Notes: generated by a model from the letters alone, not told the origin. A stretch of 64,000 bases of DNA from Astrocystis sublimbata (GCA_022453515.1 JAJNNY010000009.1:434001-498000), one strand, 5' to 3'; positions 1 to 12,161 are shown, counted from the stretch's first letter. Numbers and translations: made by a program.

Positions 1-1326
1 AGAATCACCGAGTTCCTTGCTATGCCCGAGGACTTGCAGCCGAACAGCTATGTGCTACACCCCGCTTGCATACCGCTGGAACGACGCAAGAACTACCAGT
101 ACCACGAAGGCTGGGTGCATACGTATGTCGAGAACTTCGAAGACGGCGATGTACCGGAAGACGAGATCCAGCAGGGGAGCATCACTGCAGGTCGCGAAGT
201 GTATGCTCTCGATTGTGAGATGTGTGTGACCGGCCCAGAAGAGTACTCGTTGACAAGGATAAGTCTCCTCAGCTGGGACGGCACGGTTGTGATGGATGAA
301 CTGGTGAAACCAGACAAGCCCATCCTTGATTACGTCACCCGCTTCTCCGGTATCACCGAAGAGATGCTTGCTCCCGTGACCACAACCTTAAGCGATATAC
401 AACACAAACTGCTGGACCTTCTTTCCCCCCGGTCCATTCTGATCGGGCACTCTTTGGAGTCGGATCTCAGGGCGTTACGGCTCACGCACCCTTTCATCGT
501 GGATACCGCACTCCTCTATCCGCATACCCGAGGACATCCAGTGAAGAATAGCCTGAAATTCCTCACTCAGAGATTCCTCAAACGCGAGATACAGAACCGC
601 ACTGGGGGGCACGATTCGATCGAGGATTCCAAGGCATGCCTGGACCTAGTAAAGATGAAGTGCGAAAAGGGGAAATCGTGGGGTAACCATGAATCCCAGG
701 GCGAAAACCTCTTTCGACGCCTGCAACGTGCTGGTACCTCATACCGTGCCAACGGTGGAGCCAACGCCCTAGGTGGTGTTCGCGTGGGCAAGACCAGCGC
801 CATGATCGACTGGGGTGACCCGATGAAAGGCGCAGGCGCAGCTTCGACCTTCCCGCTCGGATGCAAGTCGGACGAGGAAGTTTTGCAGAACGTCATCCGC
901 GCAGTCCAGGGCGACCCGGCCGCCGAGGAAATACCCGTTGGCGGCGTCGACTTCATCTTTGCGCGGTTCCGAGAGCTTGAAGCGTTCCAGGGATGGTGGA
1001 ATCAGAACAGGAACACGGATACCTTGCAAATACCAGATATGTCGGGTATGACACTGGAGAACTGCGTCTCCAACCTGGCCCAGAGAATCAAAAGCATACA
1101 CGACGCCTTGCCCAAATGTACTGGGTTTGTTGTATTCAGCGGATCCGGCGACCCTCGGGAGATGAGTCGCCTGCAGACCATGCAGACCCAGTTCAAGAAA
1201 GAGTACCACCACCCGGGCGTCGAATGGGATGAGCTCGCCGTCAAATGGACCGACGTCGAAGATCAGGCGCTCAGAAAAGCTGTCGGAATCTCACGCAATG
1301 GCATCGGCTTCATTGGTGTCAAGTAA
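1..1326 (+). CDS. REX1: RNA exonuclease REX1/REXO1-like, 5'-truncated by window edge
   Basis: This is the C-terminal part of a DEDDh 3'-5' RNA exonuclease of the REX1/REXO1 family, which trims 3' ends of stable RNAs such as 5S rRNA and tRNA precursors in the nucleus. The frame is open from base 1, so the gene starts outside the window; the Met at 22 is internal. Counting from that Met, Exo I is DCEM (Asp64, Glu66), Exo II is in GHSLESD (Asp148), and Exo III is HDSIED (His197, Asp202), so all DEDDh residues are present. A C-terminal extension of about 220 residues, ending in NGIGFIGVK, matches fungal REX1 orthologues as I know them. No intron is visible. The stop is TAA at 1324-1326, followed at once by TAG. 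Which yeast paralogue it matches is not certain. Confidence 0.88.
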   Translation, partial: RITEFLAMPEDLQPNSYVLHPACIPLERRKNYQYHEGWVHTYVENFEDGDVPEDEIQQGSITAGREVYALDCEMCVTGPEEYSLTRISLLSWDGTVVMDELVKPDKPILDYVTRFSGITEEMLAPVTTTLSDIQHKLLDLLSPRSILIGHSLESDLRALRLTHPFIVDTALLYPHTRGHPVKNSLKFLTQRFLKREIQNRTGGHDSIEDSKACLDLVKMKCEKGKSWGNHESQGENLFRRLQRAGTSYRANGGANALGGVRVGKTSAMIDWGDPMKGAGAASTFPLGCKSDEEVLQNVIRAVQGDPAAEEIPVGGVDFIFARFRELEAFQGWWNQNRNTDTLQIPDMSGMTLENCVSNLAQRIKSIHDALPKCTGFVVFSGSGDPREMSRLQTMQTQFKKEYHHPGVEWDELAVKWTDVEDQALRKAVGISRNGIGFIGVK

Positions 1327-3290
1327 TAGCGCCTAGGGCCCGTGTTCGACCGATGCTGAAGTCCACATCAACTTGCTTATCTTGTACGATTAGGAGTACG
1401 AACAGCTGTCTATTCCCTGAAGGAGGAGAAGGAAAATGGAACTACACGCTAGACAGTGCGTCACTTTCACGCTGTCATTTGCATTTCATGTTTCTTGGAG
1501 CACCGAGGGAGTCAGATGGCAAAGGAGCACAAAAGCCATGAGCCTCAAAGTTTTGACGACTGTAGTGACATATATATATGACCCATCGAGATACCCACCT
1601 TCAGAGGCCTTTATCGGTATATATAGGGTTTATAGATACGGCGAAAGATCAGGTGCATTCAGCTACAAGAGGTTTCGCCAGATCTAGTTTTATTTATAGC
1701 AACTAGCGGATCTCGCTGCGCATTTCCAAATGACCTCAGACTGCATGGATATCAGTAGGTGACATGGTGAGCTCGCAAAACGCTGACAACGAAGCTCGTT
1801 GATCGGCGACCAATACCACTTGCACGAGAGTCCTATTCCGCCCCATTCCAACAAGTCTCCGTGAATAGCTCACTAGCCAACATCCCACGTCAACGTGCTC
1901 AATTCGAGCGTGTGTGTTCATCTGCAACCAGAAATAGATATCACCAACGATGAGTGCTCTAAAGAGGAAGTTGCCTGCTTGGCCTGGCCCTCATCTAGCG
2001 CGGGATTTATTCCAGGGTTACATTTTCCATCATTAGACCTGGCCTTCCACTGACCTACTTAGCGCGCCCTCGGGATCTTTCTCCCGTCCCTTCCGCTCGC
2101 AGACTCCCCGAGCTACCGTGGAGTTCGGCGATGGTGTATGCAGTGGGATCGGAGTGGTTTGCACGCTCTTCTCCCTTATTTATTTCAGGTCGTATAGTGG
2201 CCTATGTACCTACCCACAGAATTGAAAACCCCAAAAGAGAAAGAAGTATTGTCGCTTCACTTTCACGACAGTTAAAAAAAAACAGTAAAAAAATAACAAC
2301 GTTGTTTAAGACATGACTCATTATGCGTTGTCTGCCTATTCGAACAGGGCGTACAGATCTTGCCTTACTTCGAGGTTACTGACTGCACTGGAGACCAGAG
2401 GCGGTGCCGATGGATGTTACATTCCATGCATGCAGTTAGGTGAGCTGCAGATTCGCTTCGGCGAGGTACTTACTTTGATTCTACCTCGCTTCTCACCTTA
2501 CCCTCAGGGTAGCCATATATGTAACCTTAGGTAGTTGGGTAGCCCGCCAGGGGACATCGCATGTTCTAAGCGCAAATAACCGCGAAACAGGGCTGAATTG
2601 TACCAACAACACACAGACGCCGCAGACACGCAAGCGCCAAACCAACAATAACGAAGTCGAATGGAACTCTGGACCAACAGTTTCCGAAAGCCGCGAATTG
2701 CCCAGGCCAATCAGCGCATGGATTCGGCATATCTTTCGTCATCTATGTCACCTGTGACACACAGGGATAGGTGAGTAAGGTAGGTGAAATCAGGCAACTG
2801 ATTAACCCTGTTCCGTTTCTCGACTCTTCAGGTTGAGCGAACGGTGGCGGATTGTCAGATCGAATCTGGACATAACAGTAGCAACTCTGGGCCAGGCGAG
2901 CAGTAGGTAGTCAGTCACTGGTTACATCGGCGTCGCATTGGTGCGGAGTGACAAAGTCCAGAGGAAGGGCAATGTTGGGAAATGTATACGCGAATGTGCA
3001 GATCATGAGTTGATCGTATGACTGCCTACTCGCAAATAAAAGTGTATATAAGCCTCGACGTCTTCGCTTCAAAAGTGAGGCGAGCTCGCTATACTCACCT
3101 CACAATCATCCGCCTACCAACCAATATATTCTAACATACTCTTTTCATCAAACATCCAGCCCCTTTCGAACGACCCCCACAAGTCTCAATTACATCGTCC
3201 AGGCGCGCATCTTCCCCCAAGCCACATCAGCAGCAAACCCACAACAAACCTACCTTAAATCTCTCCAAAGAATAAGACAAAAACAAAACC
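1327..3290. other. intergenic region, ending in promoter of the small gene
   Basis: I see no convincing gene here. The first part should hold the REX1 3' UTR and the last 250 bases the promoter and leader of the 66-aa gene. Short AGGTAGG/CCTACC elements occur near 2521-2540 and 2765-2790. Confidence 0.6.
3045..3052 (+). promoter_or_regulatory. TATA box of the 66-aa gene
   Basis: TATATAAG lies about 240 bases before the ATG at 3291. It is followed by a pyrimidine- and CAA-rich stretch (about 3095-3290), typical of the 5' leader of a well-expressed filamentous fungal gene. No other start in the area has such a layout. Confidence 0.55.
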
Positions 3291-3491
3291 ATGTCTCCCA
3301 CAACTCTCTTCTCCCAAGGCACCAACGCCCAGCCCGCCTACTTCTCCCTCTACCCCCAAGATTCCTCCAGCTCAGGGTCCGACGCCCGGCGAGAGAAGAA
3401 AGGCGCTGCCACGATGATGCACGCGCCCCTCCCGGCCTGCAGCGGCCGGATCTTTACGTACCCATCATCGGCACCAGCATCGACCGCTTAG
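3291..3491 (+). CDS. small hypothetical protein, 66 aa
   Basis: I do not recognise this protein. It is 66 residues, rich in Ser, Ala and Pro, with a basic patch (DARREKKG) near residue 32 and a C-terminal half beginning MMHAPLPACSGRIF. It has no signal peptide, membrane segment or known domain. The case for a real gene is its context: a TATA box at 3045, a long unstructured CA/CT-rich leader without an intervening ATG close to the start, and a good start context (AAAACC before ATG). Base use in the ORF is C-rich at third positions, as in highly expressed fungal genes. A splice that would extend it beyond TAG at 3489 cannot be excluded, since a GTACCC follows TTTAC near 3457. It could be a stress- or starvation-induced small protein, but that is inference. 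Confidence 0.55.
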   Translation: MSPTTLFSQGTNAQPAYFSLYPQDSSSSGSDARREKKGAATMMHAPLPACSGRIFTYPSSAPASTA

Positions 3492-4259
3492 AAGTTCTGT
3501 CCAAGTCCGACATGGCATGGCATGGCATAACACCCGAGAGGAGAGGAGAGGAGAGGAGATGAGATGTACAATAGCTCGCGGCAGCCGACCCATCACTCAT
3601 CGTGCCGCTGCTTTGAGGCCCGAGATGAAGGACGGAGGAACACAAGCTCGCATGAACGATGCTTGCATGTACGATATCACCGAGAGGCAGTTGAAGCTAT
3701 AATAGAGAAGGACACGCAAGTATATAAGGTGAAAAGATAGATGGAATATGTACCTAACCAAGGCTTAGACGATATTCCGCTTAATCCCGTTTACTTGCAC
3801 AGCTTTCGTATAATCTATAGGCTATCTTTAAATCACTCTCTAAATCATTAATATTCTTTTCATCACTCGATTATGACCTGTTTACATAGATATTTTTAAA
3901 GGGTTTCATTTTACAAAACTGATTATTGCTACATAGATAGTGGTACTAAGGCTACCTTTACTAAGTTGGTGTTTCGCTGGTTACCTCTGCTATTCTGCCT
4001 TAAAACGGGTTTAACGAAAAGACAAGCTCTTTTGTCGTCCGGGCAAGTCGGTTCCATGACTAATCGAACTGTTCATGAAGGTCCTGTAATGTATATTTCT
4101 CTGGAATAGCCTCTCCCACTCGTCCCAGTCCATGGTTGATGGACTAATCACCACGCCGGGCCTGATCAAGGGGTCGCACATTAAAAGATGCTGCAAATAT
4201 CTCTCCGTTTCTCGGTCAGTGATCCACCGGCCGCTTCTGATTTTATCCTTGGCATTTTC
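3492..4259. other. intergenic between small gene and PEX5 3' end
   Basis: This stretch lies between convergent genes. It starts with an imperfect GAGAG tandem run (about 3535-3560) in the probable 3' UTR of the small gene, then becomes AT-rich (3750-4000), as expected for 3' flanks. I see no gene in it. Confidence 0.6.
3535..3560. repeat. GAGAG pentanucleotide tandem repeat
   Basis: About five units of GAGAG/GAGGA run head to tail just downstream of the 66-aa gene. It is a simple microsatellite, probably in the 3' UTR. Confidence 0.7.
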
Positions 4260-5687
4260 CTAAAAATCGATTTCGCCTCGGAAGATCTCGGGATCGACGC
4301 CATTGACAACCTTCTCAGAGAGGTCTCTGCGGCCCATCTGTGTGAACACGCGACGCAGGGTATCGTACAGGTTTGTACTACGGTTCTGCGTTGTCATCGC
4401 GTCGATCTGCGCGTCGCTGACATCCCCCCCTAGCAGCTCCCTCGCCTTCTCGCGGCCCTCCCGCTCTACCGTCTTGTGCATGTTGAGCGCCGCCAAAAGG
4501 TGACCTGCGGCTTCGGTGTGGCAGCCCATGTTAATGCAGCTCACTCCGAGGTTATAACGCGCCCTGACGAAATTGGAGCGAAGCGTCAGAGCCTTTTCAT
4601 AGGCCGCAATGGCCTCCTCGCTCTTGCCGCTATTAGCAAGGGTAGCACCTAGGCGGTTCCATAGAAGGTGTAGCTGATTTTCCTTGTTGGACAAGCCGAG
4701 CTCTGACGATTGTAGGGCGGCTTGGAAGCAATCCACTGCCTTGTCGTAGTGCTCGGCCCCGTAGAAAAGGACCCCCAGGCCCACTTGTACGTCCGGATCC
4801 ATATGCTCGCCGTCCGGACCAAGGCGGGCGGCTTGTATAAACAGGTTCGTGACCTTGTCGTGAAGCTGCTGGCGGTCGGTAAATCCGAGTTCCAGTGCGG
4901 GGGATAGCTCCGCCGGCGCTATGATCGAGGGATAGCGAACTGATAGCCAACGCTCCAAAGTCCTGTAGGCTGTACTGTCGTAGCCTTCATTCGTATATGA
5001 GACTGCGAGAGTCATGAGTGCCGTAGAGTTGTTGGGGTCTAGCTTCTTAGCTTGTTCCAGTGCCCTGATGGCTGCAGTCTCTTTCTCATTCTGCGCTTGT
5101 GCAATCCCAAGCTGCACCCACGCATCCACGTGAGTTGGCTCCTTCTGGATGGCCGCCTCGAAGGCCAGTGCAGCCAGTGAGAGGTTCCCACCCTGATCTA
5201 GGATCCGCATACCCTCTTCGAAGGGATTTGGTGTCTCCTTGAAGAGATTCTCATCCTCGAAGAGATAATCTTCCACCGAGGGATCGCCGAGGAGCCTAGA
5301 ATTCGCAGCGAGTCCATCCCAGTCCCCGAACCGATCAGACCAGTCGGGGTTCCCCAGCTGGTCAACCCATTCTTCTTCGTCAACGGCCTCTTTGGCAGCG
5401 GCTCGTTCGGCTTGGATGCCTTTCCATATTGATTCGAAGTCACCGTAGTTTGTTTCCGACTCGAGTATCTTTTCGTCTAGCTTGTTCAGCTCAGGCTCCA
5501 AAGCCGCGGCCTCATCCTGTTCTTGCGCCTGGCTGTCCTGGAGTTCCAGCTGCCTGAACTGCTCTTCCCATTGCTGGTCATCGAGTTCTACAAGCTTCCC
5601 TTTCCCTTTACCTTCAACAACGGACTCGGTCGAAAGCCCAGCAGGCTGCTGACTGTGCATCATGCCGTAGTTCATGCCCATGTGATT

Positions 5688-5721
<34 letters not shown>

Positions 5722-6288
5722 TTGTTCATCATTCCCATGCCCATCATAGGCGGTCGTTGGTAGGCCATACCCGACGGCATGGGACTTGACCGCGAGGCAC
5801 TGCCTTGGTTGCTCATCTGCTGAAATTTGGCGAATTCCTCGGGGCTGAACTGAGTTCCCGGGGGCGCCTGAAAAGCGGCTTCCATGGCGGCTTGGGGATG
5901 ATGCTGGAATTCGGTGGCCCAGGAAGGCGATGTCGAGTTGGCGCGGAGATGCACGCCGTGCGACGGCGAGTCCATTCGTAACTGGCCCATGCCTTCGAGG
6001 GGCATGTCGGGCAGGCGGCCCGTCTGCTGCATGAAGCCATTCATCATCTGCTGCAGGAGAGAGTTAGTTCGATGGCAGCCCTCGCGGCCATGCGGCACGA
6101 AGGGAACTGTCTCTTACCTCGCCTTGAGGGCCATGTTGAGGGGCGCTGCGGAAGCCGCCCACAGCTCCCTGGGGGCCGCCATTCCGAAGACGATCCCGTT
6201 GTAGGCTGTTATCTTGCTGTGTGTGCTTGGTAAACTGGCTCAGTGGGTTGCCGGCCGTCGAGCACTCTGGCCCGCCAAGAAACGACAT
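4260..6288 (-). CDS. PEX5: peroxisomal targeting signal 1 receptor Pex5
   Basis: PEX5 is the cycling receptor that binds C-terminal PTS1 (SKL-type) signals in the cytosol and docks cargo at the peroxisome membrane. Exons on the minus strand are 6288-6118 and 6050-4260 (67-nt intron, GTAAGA to CTGCAG), giving 653 aa, the usual length for filamentous fungi. The N-terminus MSFLGGPECS carries the conserved Cys (residue 9) used for mono-ubiquitination and recycling. The N-terminal half holds WxxxF-type motifs for Pex14/Pex13 binding (WATEF near 100, WEEQF near 215, WSDRF further on). The C-terminal half (about 345-640) is a set of TPR repeats, with the TPR consensus clear in AWVQLGIAQAQNEKETAAI and RYNLGVSCINMGCHTEAAG. 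A Met-Gly-rich low-complexity run sits between the first motifs. The start was chosen because MSFLGG is the family N-terminus; an upstream in-frame Met at 6381 is not conserved. Confidence 0.95.
5689..5724 (-). repeat. hexanucleotide repeat coding (Gly-Met)n in PEX5
   Basis: Tandem CATGCC units (plus strand) inside PEX5 encode alternating Gly-Met residues. The run is likely polymorphic in length between strains. Confidence 0.75.
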
Positions 6289-7171
6289 GTCGAGGCGGTG
6301 GGTGGGTTCTAGAGGGTCGTAGTCGTGGCCGTGCAAAGTAAGTCGGTGGTGCGCGGACAATGGATGTCGTTGATAAAACAAATGTTGATCAACGAAACAG
6401 GTGGGAGATGTCTCGGGTGGACACAGAAGATGCCAACCTCACATGCCTACCTAGGTAGGCTGGCTGTGTTCAACGGTGGGTGGACTAGGTACGGAAGCCG
6501 TAAGCTGATAATAATTGGGGACTGTCTGTATGCCGGCAATACATCGAGTCAGGATCGATTTTGGTGTTGGGGTTGGGGTTGGGGAGGGATTCTGTTGATT
6601 TGAGGTTGAGATGTGGAAGGGTAGGTATAGGTATAGTAGTCGGATCATGGATATCTAGCGAAAAGGTAAAACTGAGGGAAGTACCTAGGTAGGTCATAGC
6701 AGCCGCGGCCCGCCTTACAAATGCCAATTGCGACGGTTCGGTGTTGTTTAAGCCGGTGGGGTCGTCACAAGTTGCCGAGGGGTCTTCAACAGGCCCCCCG
6801 GCCCCCCGAACCCCAACCCCACCATAGGCCTACCTACGGTATCGAGGGGCACGAGGGTATCAAATCACTGGCATCCCATGGATACCTAGATATCACGCAA
6901 GCGAGCCAGGTTGTGAGAAACAGGTCTGAGTTGGGTCGTCTACTCATTACCAGGCCAGATCGAAGCAGACCGATTTTACTATGACTACACATACACGTAA
7001 CGTAATACACGGTTGAGGCCCGTTCCAGCTACTTGGGCTCTTGGTAGGTGCTCGACACATGTGCATACGCGCTACCTTCCCGGAGCTTGCAATATCCTCA
7101 TCGGATCGTGCCATGTCCTGCTGCCAACACCTCGGAGGCTACATCCTGCGAAGTACCGTGCCACCTGCCAT
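6289..7171. other. PEX5 upstream region and 3' flank of the RRM gene
   Basis: No gene is supported here. The stretch holds the PEX5 promoter and the 3' end of the neighbouring RRM gene, both on the minus strand. It contains a perfect 16-bp palindrome GCCTACCTAGGTAGGC at 6445-6460 and a related GTACCTAGGTAGG at 6681-6693. CA/GT-rich simple sequence near 6555-6590 explains the short open frames. Confidence 0.6.
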
Positions 7172-8188
7172 TTAATCCCGGTCATTCCGGTCATTTTTCT
7201 GGTAGGGCGCCTTGCGAGGTGACGAGAAATCGATGCGGAGTTGTCGGCCGCTCAATGTTTCGGTCGAAAGAAACTCGTACGCTTTCTTGGCACTCTCGAC
7301 ATCGTGGAAGTCGGCGTGCGCGAAGCCTCGAGGCCACCCGGTGTTGCGGTCGACGGCCACGCGGACATCCCGCACATTGTCGAGCTTGCGGAACATCGCA
7401 TTGAGATCCGCGTCAGATGCCTCGTACGGAATGTTGCCGATGTACAGCGAGTTTGTCGGCCCTGTCCTGCCTGCGCGACCACCAGCTGAAGATTCCCCGG
7501 CTGGCTTGCGGTGCTCTACTCGGATACGGCGCCCGTGCCAGAAGGAATTGCTCGCTTCGGCGACGGCTCTATCGGCAGCTTCCTGGGTCGTGAATCGGAC
7601 GAAGCCGAAGCTAGAAGTGCGTGGTCAGCGGGCACATCGCCAATTGCAAATTGAAGATTCGCTAGGCCATATCATAGACAGATCAGGAAGATAGCAGGGG
7701 AGAACACGTACCCTCTGCTCAGTCCACGGCCATCCCGTCCAATGTTCACTCTCGTAATCTCACCGTACTTGCCGAAGGCCTCTTCCAGATGCACGTCGGT
7801 TGCATCGAAGGTCATGTTGCTGATGAAGACAGTGTTTGATTCTGGGTCGTCTTCCGCGGCACTACTGGCAGCGTTACCGGGCCCGGCCGCATTGATAGCA
7901 TTGTCCACGATGTCCTTCTCCTCCTCGGCTACAGGTGCAGTCTGGGAGAAGTAGCGGGACAGCGGCAGGACAGCTGTCGGTCGCACATTGGCCTTGCTGA
8001 TTTGCACCAGGTTGGCGGCGACTTGCTGGCGCGGCACAGCAGCAAATCTGGAAGAGGCACATGCTGTGCGGAGTGCTGCACGGCGAACACAATGCCTGGC
8101 AGTCTTACAGTCAGCGGATCATGGTCTTCCACAAGCCAGGAAAGTAACTCGATGCACAATTCGATGGTCAGCGGAGTGCAACTTACAT
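7172..8188 (-). CDS. two-RRM RNA-binding protein, probably mitochondrial
   Basis: This protein binds RNA through two RRM domains and is probably imported into mitochondria. Proposed exons on the minus strand are 8188-8187, 8095-7712 and 7610-7172, giving 274 aa. The first exon supplies only AT of the start codon and the second the G, so the ATG is split by a 91-nt GTAAGT intron. The first 30 residues (MHCVRRAALRTACASSRFAA) are Arg/Ala/Ser-rich and lack acidic residues, like a mitochondrial presequence. RRM1 has RNP2 VFISNM and RNP1 SRGFGFVRF, the latter completed across the second intron (donor GTACGT, acceptor TTCTAG). RRM2 has LYIGNI and GFAHADF. The tail is basic (PYQKNDRNDRD). The specific RNA target is unknown. 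A start in another frame of exon 1 would not stay in phase with the RRMs. Confidence 0.82.
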
Positions 8189-9862
8189 TTTGAAGATTGC
8201 CTGGATACAAGCGGGATAATGGCCTTGTATGCTGAGTGCGCGCTTCTGTCACACTCGGTGGGAGTTGGAGTTGGTGGTGATGATTGCAGGTTGATGTGAT
8301 GGATGAGGGCGCCTTAGAATGCGGACGTGCCCAGGTGATGTGCGAAAATTTCAGCTGCTGGAATCTGCCTATCTAGCTATCTAAGGTCGACGCCGGCCCA
8401 AGAGCCTACTACCTACCTAGGCGTGCTAGGCTCGCCTAGGTAGTGACTAGTGAGTGCACTGGAGATCTGTGGGCAGGGTGGGGTTTAATGTGGCTTTGGT
8501 GGCTTCTAGCCTCTCCAGCCACCATGACCCCCGCCACAAGGACATCGCCCTCAATCGCCCACGCCTAAGCCACAAAGCCACAACATGTCTCGCATGTTGC
8601 CATGCCTGGCCCATGCCTGGAGCGGAACAGAAACTCTTAGTCCCACCAAACGGCGAGACCGGTACCATATCTACACAGTATCACCTTCGTCCAAAAGATA
8701 ATATGGTCAAAGCTATCCTGGGCCTGCTCTCCTACTTGCAGTGCCTGCCTGCAGGTAGCTTTGAATGCGTTTGGAATCCCTCAAATATAGATATAGATAA
8801 ATAGGCGGTTTAGAACATGGAGATGGCTAGATAGTTATCGGGTCCTCTTCAGCTAACAGAACAGAACATTCCACTCTGATCCCATACTTGCAGCAAGAGC
8901 AAAAGTTCGGCGACGATATAGGTGTAGTAAATTTGCTTTGTATGGCACATGCAAGATTGGCAGACAACAAACGCCCAAGTGGGCCCTATCGTTTGAGTTG
9001 AATGCAGTTGATATCAACAGAGTCATGTAAAAGCTTTTGATGGCACGTAGAAAAGAGTCAACGTAGAATAGATGTTTGTAAATGTATATAAGTACCGCCA
9101 GGGGCCATATGTTGAATCCGAACTTTTGTCTCGTTTTGAGGTCAAATCGGTTCAGACCCGGCTCTTGGAACTGTTCAACGAGGTTTCTCAGGTTCGAGAC
9201 CACTTTATGGATATTCCACAGTCTTCCTCGCTCACTTCCATCGCTTTAGAACCGCTCCCATCGCCCACCGGACTCCCCCGTCCTCGCAGATACAGCTAAA
9301 ACAATCCTCAATAGTGAAGAGGTCTTAGCAAAGCTGAACCGCCCTGGTAGACAGTCGCTTGGTATGATATATGCATATTCCTGAATGCAATGATGATGAA
9401 GAATTGGAAAGGACATGGATGGTCATTACCGTCAATGACCAGCCGGAAGCCGTCACGCCTGTTCCCCACCATCCCTGTATGCGCTTTTAAATTGCCCAGA
9501 AGAAAAAAAGTTCACCCTAGATCTCCGTGCCGGTATACATCCCCTGGCCCAGGAGAAAAAACGTCGAGAAGCCTGACTAGCAAACAGCCCCTCATTCCAC
9601 CAAACGCCCTGGCGCCCTCGATCGTTCCTATTCCGACAGTAATATTTTCAGCAGCCACAAGTGGGGCTTATTATTTCTGACAAGACGGCAGCTTGCTGGC
9701 ATTAGAGGCGTCAAAGCAGCTGCTCGTACGCCGTGGGTATCGATTTTACATTCGGTTTTTCCTTCTTCAATGTGATTATCGATCGTCAAGCTCGAAAACA
9801 AATGAAATTGATCAGGTGGGAGCGGTACTGATGTTAGGACCTTTGCTGCAAGTCAACGTTGC
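8189..9862. other. intergenic between RRM gene and bHLH gene
   Basis: I see no supported gene. The side near 8189-8450 should hold the RRM gene promoter. It has an inverted repeat, CTACCTAGGCG at 8413-8423 and CGCCTAGGTAG at 8433-8443, able to form an 11-bp hairpin. The rest is the 3' flank of the bHLH gene. Confidence 0.55.
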
Positions 9863-11412
9863 CTAGAATCGGCTGGGTCGATAACCATCGGGTCGTTGTC
9901 CGTCGTATTGTACCCCAGTCATAGACTCCGGTCCGTTGAGATTGCCGCTTAAAGACCGCAATGGTGGTAGTTCTGGCCTAGATGCTCTACCATATGGGTC
10001 TTGAGCATATGAATCGACTGCCGGCGGATGGGCCGGGGCTGACTGGTTCGCAGGCACGGGGCCTGCGGGTATACCGCCTCGCAGTTGGCTGTTTTCCATG
10101 CGTAGCCTATCTAATTCACGGCGCAGTGAATCCATCTCAGAAGCGGAGTTTTGATAATGACTCGACAATTGCTTGATGTGGTCGGCTTGACGCTGATGTT
10201 CCGTAATAGCTGTGCTACTCATTAGTATGCATTTACAAATAAATCAGCAGTCGACGCGTACCTTTAGATAATATCTCCCACTTAGAGGCTTTTGACCCAC
10301 GTTCTTGTGGCATTAGATCGCGTAGTTGTTCAAAGAGTTCCTTCATCTCTGTACGCCTCTTCCGTTCGGCGAGTTTGTGGCTGACTCGCAGTTCCGGGGT
10401 CCTGCTGTAAGGTTGAGAACCGTGGTGAGGACTGATCTCATCATCTTGCAAGTCCAAGAGCTGTTTATGTTGTAGCGTATGATGATGAATAGTCTGAAAA
10501 TCAGCAGCACTGCTAGACATATGCTGATAGTCGGGCCCTATCCCATCTTCCAAGCGACGCTGCCCCGCTGGTAGTCTTGAATCAGCAGTGAACTGACTGC
10601 TCGCAATAGACTCGGCAACACTACTACGCCGAGAGTCCAGAAAAGTGCCGCTCCTGATCCCAGTGGTATCCCTTTCATCCTCAGGGAAAGCCCAAGCCTG
10701 TCCCTTCGTCGGCTCGGCGGCTCTCGCAATATTACTCGTGGCGGGGCCCGTGATAGCAGGCGCTGTTCGCGCCTTGGGGTGATTTTCGGGCGTACGTTCG
10801 ACACTCGGTTGGTATCCATTGGATATCCGATGGACAGCTAAGTGGTCCAACCCGGCGCGCATGTTCCTCTGTTGCACCAAATTCCCATGTATCGAGGTGG
10901 TAGATTGGTTCGCGCTAGCGTAGGGTGAACCACCTAACCTAAGGTCGTTGATGCCCTGGTTGATCCTGCTATCTACACTCTCTCGTCGTGAGTCTGGCGC
11001 TATGCTTGCTGTCCCGCTCCACCCCCCACTCGGCACAGATTCCATTGATAAGGGCCGATCGTAACGTAGACTTCCGGCGGATGTCGGAGAGACAATGGAG
11101 GCGACGCTCATGTGACCCGACGGTGACACAAGAGGCGGCGGTATCGTAGTGGTCGTGGGCGACGGTGTCTTGTCTTGCGCGGCATGATAGATGTTGATTC
11201 CAATGCCGGACGCTGCCGAGTTGTCTGAGAAATCGTGTTAGTGCCGTCCCTTGGTCAAGAGCAAGGAGCGGTAGTGGCCACACACGTTTGCTGGAGGCAT
11301 CTGTACTTGAAAAGTATGCCGAGTCTCGATGCTCATCGGGGGCGTTGAGGACGGTGGCCAATCCCGCGGGTAGCTTCTGGTGAGCCGGTCGCTGATGCTG
11401 TTCACTAGCCAT
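9863..11412 (-). CDS. bHLH (HLH-zipper-like) transcription factor
   Basis: This is a basic helix-loop-helix DNA-binding regulator. Exons on the minus strand are 11412-11286, 11224-10262 and 10209-9863 (introns of 61 and 52 nt), giving 478 aa. The basic region SHKLAERKRR has the His-x3-Glu-x3-Arg pattern of E-box (CACGTG-type) binders. Helix 1 follows (EMKELFEQLRDLMP), then the loop with SKASKWEILSK. Helix 2 begins exactly across the last intron (SK-AITEHQRQ), which supports that splice. The domain spans about residues 321-385. A heptad-like segment (DSLRRELDRLRMENSQLR) follows and may act as a zipper. The N-terminal 300 residues are Ser/Pro/Thr-rich and look disordered. The start MASEQHQ was chosen as the first Met after which the frame joins correctly. 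The target pathway cannot be told from sequence. Confidence 0.88.
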
Positions 11413-12161
11413 GGCGACCGCTACGTGCCTTGAGCCTCGAGTAGGATGTCGCCTGACGCAGTTGACCAAACAACAGACCGGGCAAGACAAGGAGATGTTG
11501 CTCTACAAAGTCCAGCACCATTCAAACCATCGGGTCGTGGGATCAATCACAGGGCGAAGCTTGCGCAGCGAGGGCGCAATTATTATGTGCTACCCTCGAT
11601 TGCAGCTGAGGTATAGGTGGTAGGCAATGGATCCAGGCCGAACACCGGTGGTCAACTTCCAATTACAGCGAGGCGCAACGGCGTTGAAAGACTGGATTCG
11701 TCGGTGTCTAAGTGAGTGAGTTGCTCGGCGCAGAGTGCCGACTGGATCGTATGAGCGAGAAATGAGATGCTGGAAAGGGAGGGTGCTCTCTGGCGGTCGT
11801 TATCGCCGACACTATATCATACAGCCATAGGCATGGTTGGGAAATGACTGTTCGGGTGTTGGTGAGAATCGTGATCGTGGGCGTGAGCGTGAGCCGTCGA
11901 CCGACCTGCAAACAATACAATGACTGATGAGGAGGGAGGAGGATGGGTGGTTTAGACCGAACAGGGGCATTAGATTTGAGCACAGAACCCGCGAAGCTCA
12001 CAGGGCAAGACCTGACAGGGCTCTACCTGCTTTCCTAGTTGTCCGTTGTCTGAGGCAGGTACAGCGTACAGCATATTCCAAGCCAACCCCAGTACATGGG
12101 ATGTCAAGTAGACAGGACACACACGCGCTAGTGTGGACAGGCGCTATGTTACACTACCTAA

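Noticed and set aside
7212..7694. 160-codon plus-strand frame
   Set aside because: It is the antisense shadow of the RRM2-coding exon of the RRM gene.
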